From JACKII01 sp963807085 (lineage in GTDB: Bacteria > Pseudomonadota > Alphaproteobacteria > Bin95): DNA of 64,000 nucleotides. Positions 26,871 through 35,627 of this stretch are shown piece by piece (position 1 is the first letter of the stretch; each line of letters begins with the position of its first letter). The translations under genes were made by a program, and so were the position numbers. The notes beneath the pieces were generated by a model. That model was not told the DNA's origin. It did not search any database and saw only the letters and a list, made by a program, of their open reading frames with translations. The DNA lies in the NCBI GenBank assembly GCA_963807085.1, contig CAWEBB010000021.1, forward strand, positions 1 through 64,000. The letters are read 5' to 3'.

Positions 26871-27674
26871 CTACCGTCCCGTAAACGTCGGCTTGCGCTT
26901 TTCGACGAAGGCGAGGGCGGCTTCCTCGTGGTCTTTGGTCGATTGCGCCAGCGCCTGAAAGCCGGCCGCCATCTCCAGGGAACTGGCGAGAGACTGGGCC
27001 TCGCTCTCCTTCAGCAGGCGCTTGGTCATGCGCAACGCCTCCGGCGGTTTGGCGGCGATTTTCTTCGCCATCTTCATGCAGGCTTCCATCAGCTCGTCAT
27101 GGGGCACAACCTTGTGCACCAGGCCGACCTCCAGGCACTCGTCCGCCTTCAGCACGTCGCCCGTGAAGGCCATTTCGAACGCCTTGGCCCGGCCGACAAT
27201 GCGCGGCAGGTACCAGGCGCCGCCATCGCCCGGGATGATGCCCAGGTTGACGAACACCTCGCCCATCAGCGCCTTGTCGCTGGCGATGCGGATGTCGCAC
27301 ATCATGGCCAGGTCGCAGCCCGCGCCGATGGCCGGGCCGTTCACGGCGGCGACGATCGGAATCTCGACCTTGTCGAGGCAGAGCGGAATGCGTTGGATGC
27401 CCTCGCGGTACCAGTGCCGCGTGCCGTTCGGGAAGGACCGGTTTTCCGCGGCGCTCTGAACAAAGCCCTTCACGTCGCCGCCCGACGAAAAGGCCGTGCC
27501 CGCGCCGGTCAGGATGATGCAGGAGACGTCATGGTCGAGCGCCGCCTTTTCGAAGGCGGCCTCGAACGCGTCCAGCATGTCGTAGGCGGAGATGGAGTTG
27601 CGGATTTCCGGCCGGTTGATCGTGATGGTGACGATGCGGCCGTCTTTTTCATAGAGCATTAAATTGTCGGACAT
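26871..27674 (-). CDS. Enoyl-CoA hydratase/isomerase family protein
   Basis: A 267-aa crotonase-fold protein acting on a CoA thioester. First oxyanion-hole segment ILTGAGTAFSSGGDVKGF; second AAVNGPAIGAGCDLAMMCDIRIA; then LGIIPGDGGAWYLPRIVGRAKA and a C-terminal helix ending KRKPTFTGR. Gly-rich oxyanion residues are present, and the Glu pair of true hydratases is not both obvious (EVFVNLGIIPGDGG has Asp at the second site), so isomerase or another crotonase activity is possible. ATG 27674 preferred by homology. Confidence 0.9.
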   Translation of the reverse strand: MSDNLMLYEKDGRIVTITINRPEIRNSISAYDMLDAFEAAFEKAALDHDVSCIILTGAGTAFSSGGDVKGFVQSAAENRSFPNGTRHWYREGIQRIPLCLDKVEIPIVAAVNGPAIGAGCDLAMMCDIRIASDKALMGEVFVNLGIIPGDGGAWYLPRIVGRAKAFEMAFTGDVLKADECLEVGLVHKVVPHDELMEACMKMAKKIAAKPPEALRMTKRLLKESEAQSLASSLEMAAGFQALAQSTKDHEEAALAFVEKRKPTFTGR

Positions 27675-27925
27675 GAGGGACGCCTTTGTGTTGTGATTTC
27701 TGGCAGGGAACAAGATAAGTCCACTGTGCCACGCCTACATACACAAACACTCGGCCTCATTGCCAGTCCGCAAGGGTTGCGCGCGAGATATCCCAATATC
27801 CCTCGAAGCGCGTCAGCGCTGTCGGGGGCCGCTTTTGGAGGTCTCGCGGCGCGCGGCGCCGGTTCATTCTACCGGCGGCCCGGCGGCCGGGGATACTCAG
27901 GAAGATGGAGCGAGGGACCGAGGGC

Positions 27926-28837
27926 TCACGGCAGCCGGTAGAGGCTGTCCGGTCCCGGTGGATCGTCCGGGCTGGCGACCCGCCTCTCTTCCACCATGTG
28001 CAGCAGGTGGCTCAGCACACTGCGGCCGGCGGCCCGGTGCAGGTGCTCAGGCGTGTTGATATAGATTTCAGCAACCATCTCGGGAATGTGGCAGGGATGC
28101 TGGGCCAGGCAATCCAGGATCTGTTGCTCGCGTTCGCGCCGGTGTTCGATGAAGCTCTGGACAAAGGCCTTGGGGTCGGTGATCGGCCCGCCATGACCCG
28201 GATAGTAGATCGGCTCTGGCCGCTCCAGCATCTTGTGCAGACTGGCCATGTAATGGGCCATGTCCCCGTCGGGCGGAGAGACGATGCTGGTCGACCAGCC
28301 CATCAAATGGTCGCCAGTCAGAATAAGGTTGTCTTCCTTGAGCGCAAAACACAGGTGGTTCGAGATATGCCCGGGCGTAAAAATCGCCTCCAGGGTCCAG
28401 CCGTCGCCCTCGATCAAGCCGCCGTCAGGCACCCGCACGTCAGGGTCAAAGCTGGTGTCGCCGCCCTCCGGCCCCGCAAACGGCCAGTTGCGGCGCGTGC
28501 CCACGCCGTGCGGGCCGTAGCCGTAGGTGGGTGCGTCGGTCCACTGCTTCATCAACTGCACGCCCGGCGAGTGGTCCTTGTGCGTGTGCGTTACGATGAT
28601 ATGCGAGACTTCCTCGCCGGCGTCGGCGAGCACCTCGTGCAGCCGGTCGATATGCGCCTCGTCAGCCGGTCCCGGATCCACCACGCCGACCTTGCCGTGC
28701 CCCAACAGATAGGTGTTGGTGCCGTGAAAGGTGAAAGAACTGGGGTTGGGGCAGGTGATCCGGCGCAGCCGGGGAGTGATGGTTACGACTTCGCCCGCCT
28801 CGTGCGGGAATTCCTTGTTGAAGGGGATGATTGCCAT
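27926..28837 (-). CDS. Metallo-beta-lactamase-fold hydrolase (LACTB2-like)
   Basis: A 303-aa MBL-fold protein. Metal ligands HTHKDH at residues 84-89, a further His in TPGHISNHLCF, and Asp/His in LTGDHLMGW and YPGHGGPI. The C-terminal 70 residues (ILDCLAQHPCHIPEMVAEIY) form the winged-helix domain of LACTB2-like proteins. The substrate is not predictable: RNA or a thioester/ester. ATG 28837 is used because upstream residues are low-complexity Ala/Pro. Monocistronic between divergent or distant genes. Confidence 0.88.
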   Translation of the reverse strand: MAIIPFNKEFPHEAGEVVTITPRLRRITCPNPSSFTFHGTNTYLLGHGKVGVVDPGPADEAHIDRLHEVLADAGEEVSHIIVTHTHKDHSPGVQLMKQWTDAPTYGYGPHGVGTRRNWPFAGPEGGDTSFDPDVRVPDGGLIEGDGWTLEAIFTPGHISNHLCFALKEDNLILTGDHLMGWSTSIVSPPDGDMAHYMASLHKMLERPEPIYYPGHGGPITDPKAFVQSFIEHRREREQQILDCLAQHPCHIPEMVAEIYINTPEHLHRAAGRSVLSHLLHMVEERRVASPDDPPGPDSLYRLP

Positions 28838-29085
28838 GGGCGGACAGCTCCGGATCACTAATTTTCTTGTGCCTGCCAAAGCGGCATGCCGGGCCCGATG
28901 TGTCAAGGGAGCATCCGCCGCCGGAGCGCGCGCATGTGCTGGCGCCTTCGCGTGTGCCGGCATCCACCGAAACTATCGTGTTGCTTTCGCCAAAGTAAGG
29001 TTGTGCTCTTTCCAATAAACGTGAAACGCTTCACACCGATTTCAGCAAGGCAATGATAATAAAATAGACGGAACTCCATTAAAAA

Positions 29086-29091
29086 GGAGGC
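29086..29091 (+). promoter_or_regulatory. Strong ribosome site AGGAGG
   Basis: AAAAAGGAGGCTTGCT precedes the ATG at 29097 with optimal spacing. It is one of the strongest Shine-Dalgarno matches in the window and fixes the start of the 401-aa membrane protein. Confidence 0.75.
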
Positions 29092-29096
29092 TTGCT

Positions 29097-30302
29097 ATGA
29101 ATAGGATTATCAAGGCTTGGCAGGCCAAAATTTTGGGAAAAGCGAACGCTGGCCGGAACGTTACAGCGCGCTCTGGCAAAGGGGTGCGGGGACGGCGCGA
29201 AACCCTGGACCAAATGATTGAAGAGAACAATCAGCGGCTTTGGTACATCACCCGCGACAGAAATATCGACGCGAATTTTGCCGACGAGCACCTGCAAACC
29301 CTGCTGGACATAAGGGCAAAGGCGGAAGACCCGAACTACCTGCCGACACTGGAAGAAGAAACCGCATATTTCAAAGCAACCACCGCCGCTGCGCGCCTGA
29401 TTGGCGACCGCCGCCCCGAGACTATCGAAATCTACGCCCAAGTGGAACGGAAGAATCGGATAACACCGTTGAAATACGTCTACTGGTTGCTAGGATTAAG
29501 CCTGTTGATCGCGCTGCTAAGCCATGGCTATCAAGCCGCGGTCAGTCGGCAACTGGAAATCATGAAGGCGGAACGCGACAAATATATCGAAGCCGGGCAG
29601 ACATTAACCAAGGAAGGTACCGATATGTACCTGACCATGTCCGCCATGTGCCAGCAGACGCTGCGCTATCTGACGGCGGCGGAGCAACTCGACCGCTACC
29701 TGTTCTGGGTGAACACGCCACCGCCGGACGATACCACGAACCGGGCGAGCTCAAGCGCTCCCCGTCCGGGCATGTGCGGCGTACTCTCGGATGCGGTAAA
29801 GAAAGATCGCGTACTCACGCCGCCCCGGCTGACCGAAAATCAGAGCAACAACTATAACGCGCTGCTGGCAACCTATCAGAAAGACAAAAAGGAAGTGCTC
29901 GCCAGCGTCAGCGAATATCAGATGATGGAGAAGTGGACCCGGTATCTATTGGATAGCGCCGAGACGACAGTCAACCTGTTCAACCTGCTGGTATTGCCGA
30001 CCATGTTTGCCGCGCTCGGCGCGTTGACGTCCGCCACCCGGTCGGCCGACGCGCGCTTCAAGGCCATGATTCTGTCCCGCATCGACCAGGTCGGGCTGAT
30101 TTCCCGGGTTCTGCTGGGCATCGTTGCCGGCGCGACGGTCGGAATTGTCTTCAACGCAAACGCCACCGAAACAATCAGTTCCGGACTGACGGAACTCGGC
30201 CTCGCCTTCGCCTTTGGCTATGCGGTCGACATATTCTTCAATCTGCTGGACAGCATCAAATCGGGCCTCGGCACCAACGGCAATAAGCAGGCTACGTCTT
30301 GA
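29097..30302 (+). CDS. Four-TM membrane protein of unknown family, 401 aa
   Basis: Not recognised. A basic N-terminal region with charged helices (1-120) is followed by TM1 at about 126-144 (KYVYWLLGLSLLIALLSHGY). A soluble, probably periplasmic domain of 150 residues (145-290) contains two Cys (C185, C227) and a Pro/Ser linker. Then come TM2 at 292-312, TM3 at 334-352 and TM4 at 362-384. It ends four bases before the stop of the convergent SARP-like regulator, so the 3' ends almost touch. Base composition is slightly less GC-rich upstream. Function unknown; possible link to the YcaO/SARP genes by position only. Confidence 0.75.
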   Translation: MNRIIKAWQAKILGKANAGRNVTARSGKGVRGRRETLDQMIEENNQRLWYITRDRNIDANFADEHLQTLLDIRAKAEDPNYLPTLEEETAYFKATTAAARLIGDRRPETIEIYAQVERKNRITPLKYVYWLLGLSLLIALLSHGYQAAVSRQLEIMKAERDKYIEAGQTLTKEGTDMYLTMSAMCQQTLRYLTAAEQLDRYLFWVNTPPPDDTTNRASSSAPRPGMCGVLSDAVKKDRVLTPPRLTENQSNNYNALLATYQKDKKEVLASVSEYQMMEKWTRYLLDSAETTVNLFNLLVLPTMFAALGALTSATRSADARFKAMILSRIDQVGLISRVLLGIVAGATVGIVFNANATETISSGLTELGLAFAFGYAVDIFFNLLDSIKSGLGTNGNKQATS

Positions 30303-30306
30303 ACAC

Positions 30307-32406
30307 CTAAAGTCTCGCCAGCGCCGCCTCGCTCACGCCCGTCGCCGTCAACACGCCGTGGCGGAACCGTTTGCGGTCCTCTATGCTGCGGATGGGGAAG
30401 CTTTCAAGCAGCCATTTCAGCACGTCTGCGTCACCAGGTGCGCTCTCGCCCGTCCATTGCCGCCGGATCTGGTCGAGAAACCGCCGGCCTTCCGCCTCCG
30501 CCTCGTCCCTGCGGTCTAGATAGACGAGCGAGGCCGCCTTCCAGGCCGGCAGGTTCGGGATCACATCGCCCGCCCGGTCCGCCGACTGCACGGCCATCTC
30601 ATAGTCGCCGGTCAAAAAGCGTGTGCCAACCTGATACCCCCACTCCACCGGCGAAAGCTGGTTGTTCAGCATCAACGCTTCGTCGGCCAAGGCGCGCGCG
30701 CGCTCCTGCCGGCCGGCAAAGGCCAAGCCCTGGCCGGACGACACCAGCGCCCATGTATCATTCTCGTTCAGGTCGCGCGCCAGATCGAAGCGAAATTCAG
30801 CCTGATCGTATTCCTGCCGCAGCATGTGCGACCAGGCAAGGCACAGATGCGCGCGCGAGCTAAGCGGGTCGATGTTGACTGCCTGCTTCGCCAGCGCGAG
30901 TGCCTCTTCAGATACATCCCGCGAGCGGTAGACGCCCGGAAAGATCAGATGCCGCGCATTCGCGATCTGCACCAGGCTGCAATAGGCGGGAGCGAAGGTC
31001 GGGGCCTGGTTGATGACTTGGTGGAAAATATCGGAGGCCTCGGTCAGCGCGTCCGGACGCCAACGGAAGGTCAGTTCCTGCCCGCGCAGCCATTGGTCCT
31101 GCACGCCGGCCGAGAATTCATCGGCCGCGGCTAGCGACCGGACCCGCTCGCTTGACAAATGCACGTTCAGGGCCATCGCCAGACGGCGGACAACCATGCG
31201 CTGGCGCATCGCCCATTCCTGCAGCGACAGCAGGAAACGTTCCGTCCAGACGAACTGGCCGGTCACGCCATGCTGGATAAACATCGAGAGACGATTGCCC
31301 TCGGGCTCGCCCATCGCGCTGGCGGTCAGGATGTAGAAGGGATCGTTGGGCCCGTATGCCGGCGCCCCCATCGCCGGCGTACTGCTCATGATGACCCAGT
31401 CGCGGAAGCGCACCAGCCCGGTAATCAGATCGCCCTTGAACCCCGTCACCAGATAGCGCTGTGCACTGTCGACGGCGTTGGCATCGAATTCCCCGACCAT
31501 GATGGTCACGATCGGCTTTTGCCCGCTGGCTGCCGAACCGACGGGACCAGGGGCTGAACTAGAGGGCGCCGCACCGGGGTTGGGCGGTGCGTCGCGGCGA
31601 ATGGCGGTAACGGGCGCGCGGACCGGAACGCGGGGGGCGGGAGCGATCCGTTCGATGTCGCCCAGTTTGATGCGCTCGACCAGCGCCTGCGTTTCCTCGG
31701 CCGGCTCCATATCGTATTCGTCGCCCAGCCGCTCATAGAGCTGGTTGTAGATTTTCAGCGCACCCGCCGTGTCGCCCCGGCCGGCGGCATGCTCCATCAG
31801 AAAGCGGCTTGCCTCTTCATGCAGCGGGTCTAAATTTCGCATGGCGGTCGCCGCGTCCGCGCGGAGACCGGGGTCGTCTTGGTTCTGCAGAATGTCCCGC
31901 AGCGAGCGCATCCAGTTTTCCTGGGTGGTCTGGCGGAAGACGGTCAGCCATTCGGTGAAAGCGTCGTCATCAATCGGGATACCGCCCAGGATGCGGTCGC
32001 AGATGTCCGCATGCTGCAACAGGACTTCCGGCACCTGACCGGCGCGCAGCCAATTGCCGATCTCCAACACATCGACTTCCAGCGAGCCGCTGTTGATCGA
32101 AACTGTTTGGTTGGTGGCGGACAGAACCCTGTCGGCTTCCGCGCCTAGCGCCTCGCGCACCGCCAGCAACGCACCCCGCAGCGAGGCGCGGGCCTTCCGG
32201 TCCGTGGTATCGCCCCACAGCAGCCCCGCCAGCCGCTCGCGCGTCTGTTCCATGTTTGGCGACAGCGCCAGATGGGCGAACATCGCGCGGGCCTTGGCCG
32301 ACGACATCACCATGCGGCCGGCCCGCCCGCTGAGAAGGAACCCCTCGACCAGCGACAGCGTCACGGGTGGCGCATCTGTTGCTCTGTCTTCGCCGTCCTT
32401 AGCCAT
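30307..32406 (-). CDS. SARP-type regulator: BTAD plus TolB-like/TPR domains
   Basis: A 699-aa transcription-factor-like protein. Residues 15-105 form a winged-helix DNA-binding region of OmpR/SARP type (MSSAKARAMFAHLALSP; RERLAGLLWGDTTDRKARASLRGAL). Residues 110-245 match the bacterial transcriptional activator domain (AFTEWLTVFRQTTQENW; YNQLYERLGDEYDMEP). A Pro/Ala linker follows, then a TolB-N/adenylate-cyclase-associated segment (IVTIMVGEFDANAVDSAQRY) and TPR-like helices to the end. This architecture is known from alphaproteobacterial BTAD regulators. Its start is 66 bp after the ycaO stop on the same strand, suggesting an operon. Confidence 0.82.
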   Translation of the reverse strand: MAKDGEDRATDAPPVTLSLVEGFLLSGRAGRMVMSSAKARAMFAHLALSPNMEQTRERLAGLLWGDTTDRKARASLRGALLAVREALGAEADRVLSATNQTVSINSGSLEVDVLEIGNWLRAGQVPEVLLQHADICDRILGGIPIDDDAFTEWLTVFRQTTQENWMRSLRDILQNQDDPGLRADAATAMRNLDPLHEEASRFLMEHAAGRGDTAGALKIYNQLYERLGDEYDMEPAEETQALVERIKLGDIERIAPAPRVPVRAPVTAIRRDAPPNPGAAPSSSAPGPVGSAASGQKPIVTIMVGEFDANAVDSAQRYLVTGFKGDLITGLVRFRDWVIMSSTPAMGAPAYGPNDPFYILTASAMGEPEGNRLSMFIQHGVTGQFVWTERFLLSLQEWAMRQRMVVRRLAMALNVHLSSERVRSLAAADEFSAGVQDQWLRGQELTFRWRPDALTEASDIFHQVINQAPTFAPAYCSLVQIANARHLIFPGVYRSRDVSEEALALAKQAVNIDPLSSRAHLCLAWSHMLRQEYDQAEFRFDLARDLNENDTWALVSSGQGLAFAGRQERARALADEALMLNNQLSPVEWGYQVGTRFLTGDYEMAVQSADRAGDVIPNLPAWKAASLVYLDRRDEAEAEGRRFLDQIRRQWTGESAPGDADVLKWLLESFPIRSIEDRKRFRHGVLTATGVSEAALARL

Positions 32407-32472
32407 CGGTGCAGTTCTGCCGATGGGCGGCGGCTGTAGCGGGATGTCTATCCGGCCTAGCTATATCTGCCA

Positions 32473-33630
32473 TCAGACCAAATACACGCCATGATGGTGT
32501 TGTTCACCGCCACCGGTTGCTGCGATTACGGCATCAAGCCGTGGGGTTGCCACGCCGGCTCGCAGGGGCTGCAAATGCGGTGCCAGCACCGCCGCCACCG
32601 GAATCTCCAGGCACGGCAGGGTGCAATCGACCGCATAGACCGGGCCTTGTCTGGCGAGCCGCGGGATCGGTCCAGGCTTCCCGACCATCTCTTCCGCCAT
32701 TTCTTCCGCCAAGGCCTCGCGCAGCGGCCCCGCCGCCAGGATCAACGGACAGGTCGCCGGCGTGATGCGCACGCTGCGCTCGATCTGCCGGAAATCGGCT
32801 TCCGTCAGCCCCTCCTGGCCCAGGGCTTTGGCCTTGCCGCGGATCAAATGCTGGCTCAGTTCCATCTGCGCCATCTCCACCAAGGCGCCTCCAATTGCGT
32901 CTGCCGGCTCGGCCGAGGCGGAGAGGCCACAGGCAAAGCCTTCGCCGTTTGCCATCACGGAGACCGCCGCCATGACCACCAGGCCGAACTCGGTCGAGAT
33001 ATCCAACAGCCAGGCCGTCCGGCCGTTCTGGTCGCCTCTCAAGGCTCGCAGTACCGCGCCCGCATCGCACGCTGCCAGCCGGTCCAGGCCGACCGGCGCC
33101 GGCATGCGCCCGCCCAGCCACCACAAGGCGGCGGCGTCTCGCTCCACCAGTTCGGCGGTTGCGCGCGCGACCGCGCCCTGCCAATCCGGCCCCGCGGCCA
33201 CTCCCTTGGCGCAAGTCCCCGCCGGGCCGCCCATTTGCTGCAGCGGGTCGTGCAGGACGAGTGCGGCTGGCACCCAAACCGCCTCCCCATCACTCAGCCG
33301 CTGTCCTTGCAGACATGCGAGCGTCTCCGCCTCGCCGCCCAGCAAGGCGCGCAGGTCTGCCGGCACGTCGGCCGACGCCACCGACGCCGTCGCGCGGGAT
33401 GCGGCATAGAGGCTGGAAAGACGTTCCGCCGCCTCCCCCAGACAGCGGATCGCCGCTCCTTCCGCGGACAGATCCGCGCCCGCCACGCTGATCCGCGGCA
33501 AACTACCGGAGAAACCGGCCAGGCCCGGATCGACCAGCCCGCCATAAAAATGCAGGCCGGGGCTATCCGGCGCGGCGAATTGGAACGAGTCCGCCAGCAG
33601 CGCCCGGACCCTGTCCAGCGGCGATGTCAT
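32473..33630 (-). CDS. YcaO-domain protein
   Basis: A 385-aa YcaO-family protein. YcaO enzymes use ATP to activate peptide amides (azoline or thioamide formation, amidine rings) or act on ribosomal protein. The three ATP/Mg-binding blocks are visible: AIRCLGEAAERLSSLYA (ExxER), RATAELVERDAAALWW, and IGGALVEMAQMELSQHL (E/Q pair). The Pro-rich PxPxP C-terminus of azoline-forming YcaOs is absent; the end is GGGEQHHHGVYLV. No ThiF-like, TfuA or dehydrogenase partner is adjacent. ATG 33630 was chosen over an upstream frame rich in charged residues. Likely co-transcribed with the downstream SARP-like gene. Confidence 0.82.
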   Translation of the reverse strand: MTSPLDRVRALLADSFQFAAPDSPGLHFYGGLVDPGLAGFSGSLPRISVAGADLSAEGAAIRCLGEAAERLSSLYAASRATASVASADVPADLRALLGGEAETLACLQGQRLSDGEAVWVPAALVLHDPLQQMGGPAGTCAKGVAAGPDWQGAVARATAELVERDAAALWWLGGRMPAPVGLDRLAACDAGAVLRALRGDQNGRTAWLLDISTEFGLVVMAAVSVMANGEGFACGLSASAEPADAIGGALVEMAQMELSQHLIRGKAKALGQEGLTEADFRQIERSVRITPATCPLILAAGPLREALAEEMAEEMVGKPGPIPRLARQGPVYAVDCTLPCLEIPVAAVLAPHLQPLRAGVATPRLDAVIAATGGGEQHHHGVYLV

Positions 33631-33928
33631 GACTTGACCGCCCGAGCGGTCCAAAGACCTTTTGGCTGCAAACCGGCTGTAACGTTCATCTTCCCGCTCC
33701 GCCTCACAGCTTGTTTTGTCAGAGGCGTTTGCCGAAACGATACCAGAGCCGGTGCTACGATCTAGTTTTTTCAACACTCGTCTTTGTACAAATTGTCAAA
33801 CTAGCCAACAATGTATGTTCCATTCCTTTCATTATCATCGGATCGGGGTTATGCTCGCGCCTTCCATGTTGCCTGCGCTCCACCCGCGAGACGGACGCCA
33901 TCTCCTACCGGCGGAGGGTTGACAGACA
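33631..33928. other. AT-rich divergent region with very small ORFs
   Basis: About 300 bp between ycaO and pcm, AT-rich at 33760-33840 and likely holding both promoters. Two tiny frames are noted. The minus-strand 33755-33832 encodes 25 aa (MKGMEHTLLASLTICTKTSV...), rich in Thr/Ser with one Cys. The plus-strand frame from TTG 33716 to 33922 encodes 68 codons with CTNCQTSQQC. Neither has a good ribosome site, so both are weakly supported. Confidence 0.35.
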
Positions 33929-34612
33929 ATGACCAACAAGCGCGCGCGCCGCCTGCGTGAGCAGGTCGCCGGCAGCGGCGTCGGGGACGCAAGTGTCCTG
34001 GACGCGATCGAGGCCGTTCCCCGCCTCCGCTTCGTGCCGGCGGAAGAACAGGCTTACGCCTACGAGAACACCGCCCTTCCGATCGGCCATCGCCAGACGA
34101 TCAGCCAACCGACCGTCGTTGCCTTGATGACGGAGGCGCTGGAGATCCGGCCCGGCCTGCGCGTGCTGGAAATCGGCACCGGCAGCGGCTATCAGGCGGC
34201 GATACTGGCCCATCTGGGTGCCGAGGTGTGGAGCGTGGAAGTGGTGCAGGAACTGGCGGACCAGGCGAAAGCCGTCTTGCAAGCAGCGGGCGTTGCCGGT
34301 GTCCACGTGCGCACTGGCGACGGCAACGAGGGCTGGCCGGAAGAGGCACCCTTTGACCGCATCATCGCCACCGCCGCGGCACCCCTCATTCCGCCGAAGC
34401 TGCTGGAGCAGTTGGCGCCGGACGGCATCCTGGTCATGCCGTTGGAGGAGCCAGACGGCGAGCAAAACCTGGTCAAGGTGACGCGTGAGGCCGACGGCAA
34501 GCATCGGGTCGTGCCGTTTTGCCCGGTGCGGTTCGTGCCGTTCATCGGTGGGGAGCATACCGGTAGGCAAGAGACTGATAGGCAAAACACTGATAGACAA
34601 GACAGGGGCTAG
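33929..34612 (+). CDS. pcm: Protein-L-isoaspartate O-methyltransferase
   Basis: A 227-aa PCMT that methylates isoaspartyl residues to start protein repair. N-terminus VLDAIEAVPRLRFVPAEEQAYAYEN; substrate motif ALPIGHRQTISQPTVVALM; SAM motif VLEIGTGSGYQAAILA; then RTGDGNEGWPEEAPFDRIIATAAAP and LVMPL. The last 20 residues are a low-complexity tail from a 15-bp repeat (ACTGATAGGCAAAAC near 34574-34606) and are probably not conserved. It is divergent from ycaO; whether it is linked to that locus is unknown. Confidence 0.92.
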   Translation: MTNKRARRLREQVAGSGVGDASVLDAIEAVPRLRFVPAEEQAYAYENTALPIGHRQTISQPTVVALMTEALEIRPGLRVLEIGTGSGYQAAILAHLGAEVWSVEVVQELADQAKAVLQAAGVAGVHVRTGDGNEGWPEEAPFDRIIATAAAPLIPPKLLEQLAPDGILVMPLEEPDGEQNLVKVTREADGKHRVVPFCPVRFVPFIGGEHTGRQETDRQNTDRQDRG

Positions 34613-34666
34613 CGATACCGATATGCTTGCCGGCATCTCTCTTCTGCCAGTGCGGAGCCGCTCATC

Positions 34667-35627
34667 ATGATCCGCAAGGATACGCTCTACGACACCGCCT
34701 ATGAACTGACCCGCCGCGCGGCCATCGAGATCCCACGCGACTATCTCTCCGGCCTGGAGGCCCTGGCGGAGAAGGAAAGCGAAGACCTCTCCTCCTTCGT
34801 GTTGCGGGCCATGCTGGAGAACTACAAGGCCGCCGAGGAAGACGCCCGCGCCATGTGCGCCGACACGGGCGTGCCGCGCTTCTATGTGAAGGCCGGCAAC
34901 GAGGCGAAAATCGAGGGCGGCATGGTCGCGCTGGAGGAGGCCCTGCGCTCCGGCCTCGCCAAGGCCACCCATGACGTGCCCTTGCGGCCCAATCGCGTGC
35001 ATCCGCTCTGGCGATCGGACAACAACAACAATGTCAGGCATCAACGCGCCGGAGGTGGAATATTCCTTCGAGCCCGACGCCGACTGGGTCGATATCACCA
35101 CCGTGCACAAGGGCGGCCTGTTCGGCACCGACTACCGCATGCTGTTTCCGGGCGACGGGATCGACGGCATCAAGCGCTTTTTCCTGGACACCATGATCGC
35201 GTTCGGCAAGCGCGGCCTCGCCTGCCAGCCGGCGATTGTCGGCATCGGCCTCGGCGGCTCCAAGGACACCAGCATGGTGCTTGGCAAGCAGGCCGCGTGC
35301 CTGCGCACCGTCGGCGACCGCAACCCGGACACGAAAGTCGCCGAACTCGAACTGGAGCTGATGGAGCTCGGCAACAATATCGGCATGGGCGCGATGGGCT
35401 TTGTCGGCTCCTCCATGGTCGTCGATTGCCATATAGAGGTCGGCTACACCCACACGGGCGGCATGCCGATGAGCGTGCACAGCTTCTGCCTCTCCTCGCG
35501 CCGGGCCGTGGCGAGGCTCCACCCCGACGGGCGGGTGCAGTACCGCACCGACCCCGACTGGTTCACCCCCTACCACCGCAGGAACGATGTGACATGGCAA
35601 AGGCAAGCCGTCGCGAAGTCCGCCTGA
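34667..35627 (+). pseudogene. Tartrate dehydratase/class I fumarase alpha subunit, frameshifted
   Basis: Two frames make one 319-aa alpha subunit of a [4Fe-4S] hydro-lyase. The first (34667 to about 35035) has MLENYKAAEEDARAMCADTG with Cys64 and ends PLRPNRVHPLWRSDNNNNV. The second continues GINAPEVEYSFEPDADW, KGGLFGTDYRMLFPGDGI, CQPAIVGIGLGG and SFCLSSRRA. Dropping the A at 35036 restores one frame exactly at NNNNV-GINAP, where family members read through. A sequencing error in or near the AACAACAAC tract is as likely as a true mutation. The beta subunit overlaps by 34 bp. Confidence 0.85.
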
